Shown: positions 35,201 to 42,431, counted from the first letter of the stretch. The stretch is DNA of 42,634 bases from JAFGVL01 sp031553685 (GCA_031553685.1 JAVBLE010000029.1:1-42634); one strand, 5' to 3'. Translations and numbers: made by a program. The notes: generated by a model from the letters alone, not told the origin.

Positions 35201-35535
35201 AAACGACTATAGTCATGCAAAATCTCGCAAAGAACAACCTTCGCTTTCCGGCAGATCTCCTCAAACGATAGCTTACAACCATTTTCCTGCAAAGCCTTTT
35301 GTACATCTTCGGCAAACTTCCGGCTCTCGTCCAGCCCCGCTGCCAGCCCGTACAATTCGGCAATGATACGGTCTTTCATTTCGCCCGTCGCTTCTTTGGT
35401 AAATGTAACCGCAAGAATATGCCTGTGTGCACACCTATCCACACCAAGCAACAGTTGCTTGATGTACTCCACCGCCAGCGTATAAGTCTTTCCCGAGCCC
35501 GCAGATGCTTTATATACAATAAAATTCGAATCCAA
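32278..35535 (-). CDS. AddA/RecB-like UvrD-family helicase with C-terminal nuclease motif
   Basis: 1085 residues. SF1A helicase motifs: Walker A KASAGSGKTYTL (9-20), AVTFTKEATGEMKDRI, DEFQDTSRLQWRNF (about 378-391), LVGDVKQSIYRWRNGD, LDKNYRSQRRVVDF, MTIHKSKGLQFHTVIV and NLNVLYVAFTRAERNLLI. The C-terminus carries a PD-(D/E)XK nuclease core: RPDRV (Asp1028) and VVDYKTGN (Asp1041, Lys1043). This is the layout of AddA/RecB subunits that resect double-strand breaks. No AddB/RecC partner is beside it. The start must be TTG at 35535: a TAA lies four codons upstream, no ATG lies between, and the P-loop starts only nine codons in. A TATTTTTG -7 element sits at 35551-35558. Confidence 0.9.
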   Translation of the reverse strand: MDSNFIVYKASAGSGKTYTLAVEYIKQLLLGVDRCAHRHILAVTFTKEATGEMKDRIIAELYGLAAGLDESRKFAEDVQKALQENGCKLSFEEICRKAKVVLCEILHDYSRFQVGTIDSFFQKVLRNLARELGKGSKFNLELNTVRVLDDAVKAMIEKSNDDIELLEWISRYVEDKIEQGKSWRVDKELKSFGMNIFNEYFQEHERAMRLQLDENPKLIAEMTEKHLKLKDNFEKRMMGFANLFFAKNPDENDFYYKKSGVPGYFKKLKNGDYSDPNSYVCKILNGEQGKSGDIEFLTLLQEAEECRSNGIRSYISSVLLLQNIFQLGLLRDISEEMEAQNKENNRFMLSQTALFLNQMMGDSDASFVFEKIGSTIHHIMIDEFQDTSRLQWRNFRVLLEEVIANGNFSLLVGDVKQSIYRWRNGDWNILNNLEEEMPQVSVKNLDKNYRSQRRVVDFNNAFFTASAESLSQYLEAEFDGAADNPFPTAYKIENVKQTPIAKDEKGFVSIDFLDDDKEADVSYDEAVMWRLVEQLQELQAAGVKANDICILTRTNGKIRDIANYLSLQKDDQPALYAGGYLSIISDDAFLLGASPALKIIIEALRLVLDWENSLPRTQLLLMWQEFVADNARQHLDTHRLLAEGNDIDHLLPDGFKHADFAQLQLMPLYDLVLHIYRLFILPIIGKNDLGRNDHTLLDQSAYVYSFLDNLTSYLESNPSDIKVFLGYWDDELCMKSIPKKSDLQGIQAMTIHKSKGLQFHTVIVPFCDWDMTKMSTAYQRSLVWCEKHEVPFDLEILPVEYSSKMKQSLFSKEFAEETVQLLMDNLNVLYVAFTRAERNLLILSKKTKKHGAVKPVSELVLSFVQTDWQEYFDGEMMQMCFGTIEPSVSIQHKKVENILKNNGEKTDVQVVFLTQQTNTPEFKQSNKSIEFISGKENWQNSEYIQEGNVLHAIFEKINSVADIEKAVQQLVFDGIIPADKTNYYTGKIKTAIAKSGVEDWFSGRYRLFNECTILQKSSTGKVFSRRPDRVMMTDSEVIVVDYKTGNTEGSYRNQVKQYIDLLQNMGYKNITGYLWYVDRNDVVTI

Positions 35536-35550
35536 AACAATTATTTACAA

Positions 35551-35558
35551 CAAAAATA
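35551..35558 (-). promoter_or_regulatory. -7 element (TATTTTTG) before the AddA-like gene
   Basis: TATTTTTG on the minus strand, 15 nt before the TTG start. The -33 half is not evident. It supports a short leader and the TTG start. Confidence 0.4.
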
Positions 35559-35629
35559 AGAATAAATCCATTATCCCTGAAAGATTGACCAACCTTAAGC
35601 CATTAATTCGTTTGAAGATTTCTTTTTTT

Positions 35630-35692
35630 ATTGAGCTTGTCGAAGTCGGAAATGAAGCAATCTTTACCTGTTCGATCAAAATGACGAGGTTA
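35630..35692. repeat. Degenerate dispersed repeat relics (TTGAGCTTGTCGAAG and GAAGCAATCTTT)
   Basis: TTGAGCTTGTCGAAGT and, just after it, GAAGCAATCTTT...AATGACGAGG are the recognisable cores of two classes of dispersed intergenic repeats common in bacterial genomes. They lie in the 298-bp gap between the divergent AddA-like and DUF3078 genes. Apart from promoters I see nothing else in that gap. Confidence 0.4.
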
Positions 35693-35759
35693 AAACACCA
35701 CAAATTAGTTAATCATTTGTCTGAAGTGAAGAGAATGTGAGGGGACACGCCCAAAATAT

Positions 35760-35789
35760 TTTGATTTTTGGAAAGTATCTGTAATTTTG
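35760..35789 (+). promoter_or_regulatory. Bacteroidota-type promoter of the DUF3078 gene
   Basis: TTTG (35760-35763), 18 nt, TAATTTTG (35782-35789). The ATG follows 44 nt later, at 35834. Confidence 0.75.
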
Positions 35790-35833
35790 CGATACTTTTT
35801 ATTGAGATTTAATTTTATAAATATTATTTTGCT

Positions 35834-36742
35834 ATGAAGAAATTTGGATTTTGGGTTTTTATTGGATTTTTGTTGGTGGGAAAGACTGCTTTTGCGCAAC
35901 AATTGGAAAATGCGGCTACGGTTGCCGGGCAAGTGAAAACACCTGTGGTGGCAGACAGCCTTGATGGATGGAAATTTGAAGGAATCACGGGAGCTAATTT
36001 CAGTCAGGTGTCGTTGACGAACTGGACGGCGGGTGGCGAAAATTCGATTGCGGGTAATGTGTTTTTGAAAGTTTCGGCTGATTATACGAAAAATCGTTGG
36101 GCGTGGGATAATGACCTGGGCGCAGAGTTTGGAATGACTTATTCGGACGAAAATGATTGGCGCAAAAATTTGGATAAGATTGCACTTTCGTCGCAACTTG
36201 GATATGAGATTAACAAAAAATGGTTTTATGCTTTTTTGTTGGATTTTAATTCGCAATTTGCAAAGGGATATGATTACACGGTTGACCCTGACCACTATAT
36301 ATCGGCTTTTATGGCGCCGGCTTACTCGAATGCGGCACTGGGTATCAGCTATAAACCGCACGAGAATTATTCGTTTTTCCTTTCGCCTGTAACGCTTCGT
36401 ACTACGGTTGTGTTGGACGATTCGCTGGCTACTGCCGGATCGTATGGAATGAAAGACGGGAATAATTTTTTGATGGAACCGGGTGCGTATTTTGTGGCGA
36501 AAGCAAAGCAAAAGATTGTGAAGAATGTGGATTTGGTTTCGAAATTGGATATGTTTACACCATATAATTCGGATTTCGGGAATGTGGATATCAACTGGGA
36601 ATTGTTGGTTAGCTGTAAGGTAAACGAATTTTTGAATGCGACGCTAAGTACAACATTGCGCTACTATGACCGCGAGAGTTCGAGAATCCAGTTTAAGGAA
36701 ATGTTTGGATTGGGACTGTCGTATAAATTTGCTGCCAAATAA
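35834..36742 (+). CDS. DUF3078 outer-membrane beta-barrel protein
   Basis: 302 residues. The signal peptide (MKKFGFWVFIGFLLVGKTAFA) is followed by about 40 polar residues and then the family signature GWKFEGITGANFSQVSLTNW with TAGGENSIAG. Alternating strands run through the rest (NRWAWDNDLGAEFGMTYSDE, KKWFYAFLLDFNSQFAKGYD, FSFFLSPVTLRTTVVLDD-like region), and the C-terminus is barrel-like (GLGLSYKFAAK). DUF3078 proteins are Bacteroidota outer-membrane proteins of unknown function. mscL starts 20 bp after the stop and may be on the same transcript, although the pair has no obvious shared job. Confidence 0.9.
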   Translation: MKKFGFWVFIGFLLVGKTAFAQQLENAATVAGQVKTPVVADSLDGWKFEGITGANFSQVSLTNWTAGGENSIAGNVFLKVSADYTKNRWAWDNDLGAEFGMTYSDENDWRKNLDKIALSSQLGYEINKKWFYAFLLDFNSQFAKGYDYTVDPDHYISAFMAPAYSNAALGISYKPHENYSFFLSPVTLRTTVVLDDSLATAGSYGMKDGNNFLMEPGAYFVAKAKQKIVKNVDLVSKLDMFTPYNSDFGNVDINWELLVSCKVNEFLNATLSTTLRYYDRESSRIQFKEMFGLGLSYKFAAK

Positions 36743-36762
36743 TTTTATAAAACAAATAGAGT

Positions 36763-37182
36763 ATGAAGATTTTCAAAGAATTTAAAGAGTTTGCCATGCG
36801 CGGCAATGTGATGGACATGGCTGTGGGTATCATCATCGGTGGTGCTTTTGGAAAGATTGTAACCTCATTGGTTGCGGATATTGTAATGCCGGCGGTGGGT
36901 TTGCTTGTTGGTGGGGTCAATTTTACCGACCTGAAAGTTACTTTAAAAGAGGCTACAGTGGATGCTGCCGGGGCTGTTGTGCCGGCGGTTACGCTTAATT
37001 ATGGTAATTTTATTCAAATTATTTTTGATTTTATTATTGTTGCTTTTGCCATTTTCTTGTTTATCAAAGGGATTAATTCATTGAAAAAGAAGAAAGAGGA
37101 AGAGCCTGCTGCTCCTTCTACACCGAGCAATGAGGAGGTGTTGTTGGCTGAAATCAGGGATTTGTTGAGGGATAAGAAATAG
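36763..37182 (+). CDS. mscL: Large-conductance mechanosensitive channel MscL
   Basis: 139 residues. It is a homopentameric inner-membrane pore that opens under osmotic downshock. The N-terminal amphipathic helix and pore helix are intact (FKEFAMRGNVMDMAVGIIIG, GAFGKIVTSLVADIVMPAVG). A periplasmic loop (~45-75) and second membrane helix (~78-100, FIQIIFDFIIVAFAIFLFIK) follow. The cytoplasmic helix is rich in Lys/Glu (SLKKKKEEEPAAP) and ends in LLAEIRDLLRDKK, as usual. It follows the DUF3078 gene by 20 bp. Confidence 0.96.
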   Translation: MKIFKEFKEFAMRGNVMDMAVGIIIGGAFGKIVTSLVADIVMPAVGLLVGGVNFTDLKVTLKEATVDAAGAVVPAVTLNYGNFIQIIFDFIIVAFAIFLFIKGINSLKKKKEEEPAAPSTPSNEEVLLAEIRDLLRDKK

Positions 37183-37188
37183 AAAAAA

Positions 37189-37229
37189 CCTCTCTCCCCC
37201 AACCCCTCTCTCCATAGGAGAGAGGGGAG
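37189..37229. repeat. CCCCTCTCTCC-ATA-GGAGAGAGGGG palindromic repeat
   Basis: A perfect 11-bp inverted repeat (37203-37213 with 37217-37227), preceded by CCTCTCTCCCCC. It resembles the CCTCCCC elements flanking queD and lies 20 bp after mscL. It has no T-run, so it is more likely a dispersed repeat than a classical terminator, though it could still affect mRNA 3' ends. Confidence 0.65.
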
Positions 37230-37339
37230 TCCGGTGGTGATATTGATAGAGAAGGGAAATCTTGTGTTTTTTATTTTCAAGGTTTTCAATTAATTAGCAT
37301 GGGCTGATTTAAAAATAGCTTATGCAAAGTGAAAATAAA

Positions 37340-37370
37340 TTTGTGTTTGCGAAAAATAGCACTATCTTTG
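37340..37370 (+). promoter_or_regulatory. Bacteroidota-type promoter of the tRNA-Lys pair
   Basis: TTTG (37340-37343), exactly 19 nt, TATCTTTG (37363-37370), a perfect consensus. The first tRNA begins 26 nt downstream. Confidence 0.88.
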
Positions 37371-37395
37371 CAACCGCTTTTTAGGAAAGCAAATT

Positions 37396-37468
37396 GATTC
37401 AGTAGCTCAGTTGGTAGAGCACATCCCTTTTAAGGATGGGGTCCTGGGTTCGAGCCCCAGCTGAATCA
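37396..37468 (+). tRNA. tRNA-Lys (anticodon TTT), copy 1
   Basis: 73 nt. Acceptor strands GATTCAG and CTGAATC pair fully. The D arm is GCTC-AGTTGGTAGA-GC, anticodon stem CATCC/GGATG encloses loop CTTTTAA (anticodon TTT), and the T arm is CTGGG-TTCGAGC-CCCAG. The discriminator is A, and the following CTC shows that CCA is not encoded. It is 25 bp upstream of a near-identical copy. Confidence 0.97.
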
Positions 37469-37493
37469 CTCTTTCTAAAAAAGTTGACACGGA

Positions 37494-37569
37494 GATTCAG
37501 TAGCTCAGCTGGTAGAGCACATCCCTTTTAAGGATGGGGTCCTGGGTTCGAGCCCCAGCTGAATCACCA
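37494..37569 (+). tRNA. tRNA-Lys (anticodon TTT), copy 2, with encoded CCA
   Basis: 73 nt plus an encoded CCA (37567-37569). It is identical to copy 1 except for one D-loop base (AGCTGG instead of AGTTGG). The pair is most likely one transcript ending at the terminator just downstream. Confidence 0.97.
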
Positions 37570-37576
37570 AATAAAC

Positions 37577-37606
37577 AAAAAGGAGGTTTTTTCACCTCCT
37601 TTTTTA
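37577..37606 (+). terminator. Rho-independent terminator of the tRNA-Lys pair
   Basis: AAAAAGGAGGT (37577-37587), loop of six bases, ACCTCCTTTTTT (from 37594). It begins 8 bp past the CCA of the second tRNA. Because both arms are flanked by A and T runs it could also serve the convergent lipocalin-like gene. Confidence 0.88.
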
Positions 37607-37648
37607 ACATAAAAAAGCGACAGATTTCTCTGCCGCTTTTATTTATTT

Positions 37649-38068
37649 TTAGTCATTGCTCTTTACTACATCCATCACAAGAGGAGTTTCGTCCACATAA
37701 AATGACAAAGAACCATCGTCATTAATATCGTACCAAAGGCGCATACGGTCTTTTTCGTGATTATCCCAATCGGTAACATGAATTACATTCTTTTTTTCAT
37801 TATAATACCAATAGCCATCATGCACATTGGATGACGATAAAAACATTTTTACTTTGGCATGATGGTCTTCGGTAAATGTAAATACTGCTTTTTTAAGCTG
37901 CTTAGCTTCTTTTTGCTCTTTGGAAGTGAGTTTGCGATCGGTATTTGTTCGCACTCCGACGACTTTCCACGAACCGATAATTTTCGTTTCGATAGGCGCC
38001 GGCGTTTTTTCTGCCCAAGTTACTCCGAAAGTGAACAGGGCAATTACAGTAATTAGTAGGTTTTTCAT
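37649..38068 (-). CDS. Small exported lipocalin-like protein
   Basis: 139 residues from the ATG at 38068, chosen because MKNLLITVIALFTFGVTWA is a standard signal peptide; an in-frame ATG at 38089 only adds polar residues before it. The mature part opens with IIGSWKVVGVRT, the GxW motif of lipocalin-like and calycin proteins, followed by short beta strands (AVFTFTEDHHAKVKMFL, GYWYYNEKKNVIHVTD, MRLWYDINDDGSLSFYVDE). Ligand and role unknown. It starts 70 bp after rho on the same strand, with an inverted repeat (GTTCAAGGT/ACCTTGAAC) in between; co-transcription is possible. Confidence 0.75.
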   Translation of the reverse strand: MKNLLITVIALFTFGVTWAEKTPAPIETKIIGSWKVVGVRTNTDRKLTSKEQKEAKQLKKAVFTFTEDHHAKVKMFLSSSNVHDGYWYYNEKKNVIHVTDWDNHEKDRMRLWYDINDDGSLSFYVDETPLVMDVVKSND

Positions 38069-38083
38069 AAAATAATTTTTTAG

Positions 38084-38116
38084 GTTCAAGGTTGTTTTGA
38101 ACTTTAAACCTTGAAC
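38084..38116. repeat. Inverted repeat GTTCAAGGT / ACCTTGAAC after rho
   Basis: GTTCAAGGT (38084-38092) and ACCTTGAAC (38108-38116) form a 9-bp stem. There is no T-run on the minus-strand 3' side, so it is not a convincing terminator for rho. The interior repeats TTGAACTTTAA. Confidence 0.5.
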
Positions 38117-38137
38117 TTTAACCTTTACAAACTATTC

Positions 38138-39964
38138 TTATCCATTCATAGTGATTAAAAATTCTTCATTTGAAGTTGTTTTCTCCAAACGGTCTTTTAC
38201 AAACTGCATAGCCTCAACCGAATTCATATCCGACAGATAGTTGCGCAGTATCCACATGCGGTTAAGCACTTCCTGATCGTGCAACAAATCGTCGCGGCGA
38301 GTGCTCGAAGCTGTAATATCCACCGCAGGGAATATGCGTTTGTTCGATAATTTGCGGTCGAGCTGCAATTCCATATTACCGGTGCCTTTAAATTCCTCAA
38401 AGATAACTTCGTCCATTTTCGAACCGGTTTCGGTCAGGGCGGTGGCTATTATTGTAAGGCTTCCACCGTTTTCGATATTGCGTGCGGCACCAAAAAACCG
38501 TTTCGGTTTGTGTAATGCATTGGCGTCTACCCCACCGGATAATACTTTGCCCGAAGCTGGCGAAACCGTATTGTAAGCGCGTGCCAAACGGGTAATCGAA
38601 TCGAGCAGGATAACCACATCGTGTCCGCATTCGACCATGCGTTTTGCTTTTTCATGTACCATGCTGGCCACTTTCACATGTTTTTCGGCAGGTTCGTCGA
38701 AGGTGGACGAAACTACTTCGGCATTCACGCTGCGTTGCATGTCGGTAACCTCTTCGGGACGCTCGTCGATCAACAAAATGATCATGTAAACCTCCGGATG
38801 ATTGGCAGCAATAGCGTTTGCGATATCTTTGAGCAACATGGTTTTACCGGTTTTCGGTTGTGCCACAATCAGCCCGCGCTGGCCTTTACCTATCGGGGCA
38901 AACAAATCGACCACACGAACAGACAAATTGTCATTTCGTCCTTTGGTCAGATTAAATTTTTCGTTCGGGAATAATGGAGTAAGGTGCTCGAAAGGCACAC
39001 GGTCGCGGATAAAATCGGGGGCACAGCCATTGATTTGCTCCACTTTCACCAGTGGAAAATATTTTTCGCCTTCTTTTGGCGGGCGAATCATTCCTTTCAC
39101 CGTATCGCCTGTTTTAAGCCCGAAAAGCTTGATTTGCGATTGCGATACATAAATATCGTCGGGCGAACTAAAGTAATTATAATCCGGCGAGCGAAGGAAT
39201 CCATAACCATCTTGCAAGATTTCCAAAACGCCTGTTCCGGTCAAAATTCCGTCAAATTCAAATGGTTTCTCCTTTTCAACTTCAGGTTTCTTTTTCTGAA
39301 CAGGTTCAGGTCGTGGAGCTGCTTTTTCCTCTTTTTCAGGAGTGAATGCCGGAAGCATTTCTTCGTGCATTTCCAACATTTCTTCACGGCTTGTAAGTGG
39401 AGTTTCTTCATTTTCGACCGAAAATGAAGTCTCTTCTGCTTCGGGTAAGGTCGAAAATAAATCATCATCTTCCAGTTTTATTTTCTTCACCAATACCGGT
39501 GCTTGTTCTTGCTGTTTGACAGGTTGATTTGGCTTCGAGTTTGGTTGTTTTTGTTTGTTTTGGGCAGGCTTCTGAGGATTGGGTTGGGCGGCAGGTTGAG
39601 GTTGTGCCGTTTCCTGACTCTCTTTTTTAATCAAAGCAGGTTGTTGCGCTGCCACCTTCCCTTTGGGTTGGTTATTATTGGTTTTGGCCTGATTTTTTGC
39701 TTCGTTTTTATCCTGTTTTGCTTCATTGCCCGAGGCGGTATATACCTTTTGCTCAACCGGTTGTTTTTTTACAGCTACGCGCGCGCGCGGTTTTTTATCT
39801 TCCTTTGCCGCCACTTGCGACGCTTTGTTAATTGCCTGTTGATCGAGGATACGATATACAAGGTCTTCTTTTTTAAGTGAATCGAATTTTTTCAAGCCTT
39901 CTTGTTTGGCTATTTCTTTCAATTCGGGCAACGATTTCTCGTTGAGATCTAAAATGTTGTACAT
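38138..39964 (-). CDS. rho: Transcription termination factor Rho with long disordered N-terminal insert
   Basis: 608 residues against ~419 in E. coli. Rho is a hexameric RNA helicase that ends transcription. The N-terminal Rho_N domain (LDLNEKSLPELKEIAKQEGL, residues 5-24) is followed by a ~190-residue low-complexity insert (~45-235) rich in Gln, Asn, Pro, Lys and Ala, then Glu-rich. The RNA-binding CSD follows (GVLEILQDGYGFLRSPDYNY, 245-264), then the ATPase core: Walker A AQPKTGKT (368-375), IDERPEEVTDMQ, VVILLDSITRLARAYN and the Q/R-loop regions. Similar inserts are a known feature of Bacteroidota Rho; published work on the gut Bacteroides protein links the insert to condensate formation. 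A TACCTTTG element at 40144-40151 would give a ~175-nt leader, room for feedback control. Confidence 0.96.
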   Translation of the reverse strand: MYNILDLNEKSLPELKEIAKQEGLKKFDSLKKEDLVYRILDQQAINKASQVAAKEDKKPRARVAVKKQPVEQKVYTASGNEAKQDKNEAKNQAKTNNNQPKGKVAAQQPALIKKESQETAQPQPAAQPNPQKPAQNKQKQPNSKPNQPVKQQEQAPVLVKKIKLEDDDLFSTLPEAEETSFSVENEETPLTSREEMLEMHEEMLPAFTPEKEEKAAPRPEPVQKKKPEVEKEKPFEFDGILTGTGVLEILQDGYGFLRSPDYNYFSSPDDIYVSQSQIKLFGLKTGDTVKGMIRPPKEGEKYFPLVKVEQINGCAPDFIRDRVPFEHLTPLFPNEKFNLTKGRNDNLSVRVVDLFAPIGKGQRGLIVAQPKTGKTMLLKDIANAIAANHPEVYMIILLIDERPEEVTDMQRSVNAEVVSSTFDEPAEKHVKVASMVHEKAKRMVECGHDVVILLDSITRLARAYNTVSPASGKVLSGGVDANALHKPKRFFGAARNIENGGSLTIIATALTETGSKMDEVIFEEFKGTGNMELQLDRKLSNKRIFPAVDITASSTRRDDLLHDQEVLNRMWILRNYLSDMNSVEAMQFVKDRLEKTTSNEEFLITMNG

Positions 39965-40143
39965 GAAAAGTTTAAATGATTTTTTTGAATAATGTAAAAT
40001 GATTTACATTAATATTTTAAGGTTAGAAATAATGTAGGATATTGCATACAGCATGAACACACAAGTGTTTTTATAAAAAGAAATATTGATTGAAAAATTG
40101 GTGCAACGAACGAAACACCAAGCGTTGAAGTGAAATATCGGTA

Positions 40144-40151
40144 CAAAGGTA
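40144..40151 (-). promoter_or_regulatory. -7 element (TACCTTTG) of rho
   Basis: Minus-strand TACCTTTG, 180 nt before the rho ATG. No -33 half at the standard spacing. It suggests a long untranslated leader for rho and lies almost back to back with a plus-strand element (40188-40195). Confidence 0.4.
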
Positions 40152-40187
40152 AATAAATTTTTATAATATCATTCACGAATAAAAAAT

Positions 40188-40195
40188 TATTTTTG
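40188..40195 (+). promoter_or_regulatory. -7 element (TATTTTTG) of the hydrolase gene
   Basis: TATTTTTG ends 15 nt before the ATG at 40211. The -33 half is not clear. Confidence 0.4.
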
Positions 40196-40210
40196 TGGAA
40201 AATATTTATC

Positions 40211-42148
40211 ATGAAGAAAAAAATCTTGCTATCCTTTTTTTGTATATCTATATTGGGACAATCATTGTTTGCCCAAGCGGATTACCGTGTGCTTCCGACA
40301 GGGTCTGACACGCTGCTCAATAAATATCTGACTGGCATAATGCACGATTTTTATGCCCGGCGCAAATCCAGGTTAGACAGTGCTATGCAATCCATGAAAG
40401 AATTGAAACGGTATCAGAAAGCTATCTTAAAGAGCGGATCAGCCCAGTATTATCGAAAACAAAAAAGTAAAGTTGAAATAACCGATATTATCGAACAAAA
40501 CTCGTATCGAATAGAAAAGATCATTTTAGGGAAAACCATTCCCTTAAACCTGTATTTGCCTAAAACAAGAGGAACACATCCCGCCGTTTTGTTTCTTTGC
40601 GGACATGAGATAACGGGAAAATCAGCCGAATCATATCAAAAAACAGCTATTCTTTTAGCTCAAAATGGTTTTGTCGTGATGGTTCCCGACCCCATCAGTC
40701 AAGGCGAATTGATACAATTGTTAGACCCAAACGGCAAATCACTTACACGCAGCGCCACAACCGAACACACATTAATCAATATGCAATCTACGCTTTGTCT
40801 GGGCAGTTTTTGGGGTGTCGAATTTTATTTTAATACTTTATGCTTAAATTACTTGTGTAGCCGGAGAGAGGTTGATGACGAACGGATTGGATGTGTCGGC
40901 AATTCGGGCGGAGGCACTCAACTTACTTATTTATCGGCATTAGACGATCGGATTAAAGCTGTTGCCTGCTGCAGTTTTTTTACCAAACGGGAACGAATGC
41001 TGGTAAATGTCGGCGTGGACGATGGTTGCCAGTATTTCCCCAAAGAAATAAAATATGGGTATGAGATTGCCGATTATTATATCAAGCAAGCACCCCGTCC
41101 GACTTTGATTTTAGCAGGCAGAAAAGATTTTATCGATTATCAGGGTGTGGAGGAAGCCTTTGCCGAACTCAAACAAGTATACACTTTAAAAGGCAAGTCC
41201 AATGATGTGCAACTCGTTGCTGTGGACGATGGGCATGGCATATCGAAACCCAAACGCGAAGCTGCCGTACAGTTTTTCAAAACCTATTTGATGAATGACG
41301 ACAGCAGCATTACCGAAGGTGATTTGACGGTATTGCCCGACAGTGTTTTGCGGTGCACCGCAACCGGTCAAATACTTATATCCAACCCCAAAACCTATTC
41401 GACCCAGAAACAAATACTGAAAAAAGCTGTATATCTTACCGAAACAAGAAATTTTGACCCGAAGAAAAAAGAAAAAAACAGCCAAAAGATCAACGAATTA
41501 TTGGCTATCTCTCCCAATTTACCATCCATCTCAATGGAAACCGTCGGGCAATTTGAAACAAGTAATGCTATTGTGAAGAAAATTATTGTCAGCCGGAAGG
41601 GAGAACCGGATATGCCGTTGTTGCTACTGACCCCCAAAGAAGGCATAATGCCCGAAGCACGGGTTTATGTTTTACTCAACGATAGTGGAATGGTAAAAGA
41701 TGTAACCGGTGAACGGGCAGAAAAACTGATTGGCGAGAGAAATATAGTCGTTCTTGCCGACCCGCGCGGGATAGGCGAAACCAAAGATATAGCCGAAAAG
41801 AATAACAAGAAGTTTTACAGTGATGATTACCGGAATGCCGCCCTCAGCCTGATGCTCGGCAAGCCATTGCTCGGACAGCGGGTGATCGATATTTTCTCGG
41901 TGCTTGACTTTATACAATTGCAGCCGGAATTGTCGGGCAAAAAAATTTCCTGCCTGACGACAGGAAATATAGGTGTAGCCGCCCTTCACGCTAAATACCT
42001 CGATTCGCGAATAAGCAGCATGGAAACCCGCAACTGCCTATCCTCCTGGATGGATATTATTTTGGAACCTACCGGAAAGAACCGCATGAGCCTCATTGTG
42101 CCCGGAGTATTGCGGTATTACGATATCAGTTCCTTGAAAGACGAATGA
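40211..42148 (+). CDS. Secreted alpha/beta hydrolase (acetyl-xylan-esterase/dienelactone-hydrolase-like) with second, degenerate hydrolase half
   Basis: 645 residues from the ATG at 40211; an in-frame TTG at 40193 is less likely. Signal peptide MKKKILLSFFCISILGQSLFAQ. The first domain (~95-360) is an alpha/beta hydrolase: PLNLYLPKTRGTHPAVLFLC, the oxyanion region GHEITGKSAE, nucleophile elbow CVGNSGGGTQ (Ser232), LILAGRKDFID (Asp306) and DDGHGIS (His342), a complete Ser-Asp-His triad. The second half (~440-620) repeats the fold (MPLLLLTPKEGIMPEARVYV, NIVVLADPRGIGETKD), but its elbow reads LTTGNIGVAALH, with Ile where Ser is expected, so it looks inactive. It could deacetylate glycans or cleave another ester; the substrate is unknown. 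It stands alone, with the small lipoprotein gene converging 3 bp after its stop. Confidence 0.85.
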   Translation: MKKKILLSFFCISILGQSLFAQADYRVLPTGSDTLLNKYLTGIMHDFYARRKSRLDSAMQSMKELKRYQKAILKSGSAQYYRKQKSKVEITDIIEQNSYRIEKIILGKTIPLNLYLPKTRGTHPAVLFLCGHEITGKSAESYQKTAILLAQNGFVVMVPDPISQGELIQLLDPNGKSLTRSATTEHTLINMQSTLCLGSFWGVEFYFNTLCLNYLCSRREVDDERIGCVGNSGGGTQLTYLSALDDRIKAVACCSFFTKRERMLVNVGVDDGCQYFPKEIKYGYEIADYYIKQAPRPTLILAGRKDFIDYQGVEEAFAELKQVYTLKGKSNDVQLVAVDDGHGISKPKREAAVQFFKTYLMNDDSSITEGDLTVLPDSVLRCTATGQILISNPKTYSTQKQILKKAVYLTETRNFDPKKKEKNSQKINELLAISPNLPSISMETVGQFETSNAIVKKIIVSRKGEPDMPLLLLTPKEGIMPEARVYVLLNDSGMVKDVTGERAEKLIGERNIVVLADPRGIGETKDIAEKNNKKFYSDDYRNAALSLMLGKPLLGQRVIDIFSVLDFIQLQPELSGKKISCLTTGNIGVAALHAKYLDSRISSMETRNCLSSWMDIILEPTGKNRMSLIVPGVLRYYDISSLKDE

Positions 42149-42151
42149 TAT

Positions 42152-42337
42152 TTATTTAAATGTGGCTACTTTCTTTTTCTTTTTCTGACCGGTTTTACAA
42201 GTCGGCATCGAATATCTCTTTTTACCACTACTAAACAAACCGTCGTTCTTTCTGTATGTCGGGCTGTCAGGTGCGCAGTTTACTAACGAAAACAGGAAAA
42301 AACTTCCTACGAATGCTGTGATTATGCGTGTCTTCAT
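42152..42337 (-). CDS. Very small lipoprotein
   Basis: 61 residues. It has a clear lipoprotein signal (MKTRIITAFVGSFFLFSLVNC, lipobox LVNC) and a short mature part of about 40 residues with Pro/Ser/Tyr, a second Cys (MPTCKTG) and a lysine cluster (QKKKKKVATF). Tiny lipoproteins of this build are frequent in Bacteroidota and have no known function. Its stop lies 3 bp from that of the hydrolase gene. Confidence 0.65.
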   Translation of the reverse strand: MKTRIITAFVGSFFLFSLVNCAPDSPTYRKNDGLFSSGKKRYSMPTCKTGQKKKKKVATFK

Positions 42338-42431
42338 GTATAAATATTTTTCTGAATATACTGTTTATTTAAGTCCTGGTGTAATATAAAACACCATAAT
42401 TTGATTTTTATTATATAAAAAACTGTTTAGC

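Noticed and set aside
35705..36511. 268-codon minus-strand open frame
   Set aside because: It overlaps the DUF3078 gene on the opposite strand. It is extremely rich in Arg/Ile/His and has no recognisable domain; the plus-strand protein has a signal peptide, promoter and family motifs.
37534..37725. 63-codon plus-strand open frame starting inside the second tRNA-Lys
   Set aside because: It begins in the tRNA T arm, crosses the terminator and runs antisense into the lipocalin-like gene.
38084..38116. Inverted repeat after rho considered as its terminator
   Set aside because: On the minus strand the stem is followed by an A-run, not a T-run, so it does not have terminator form.
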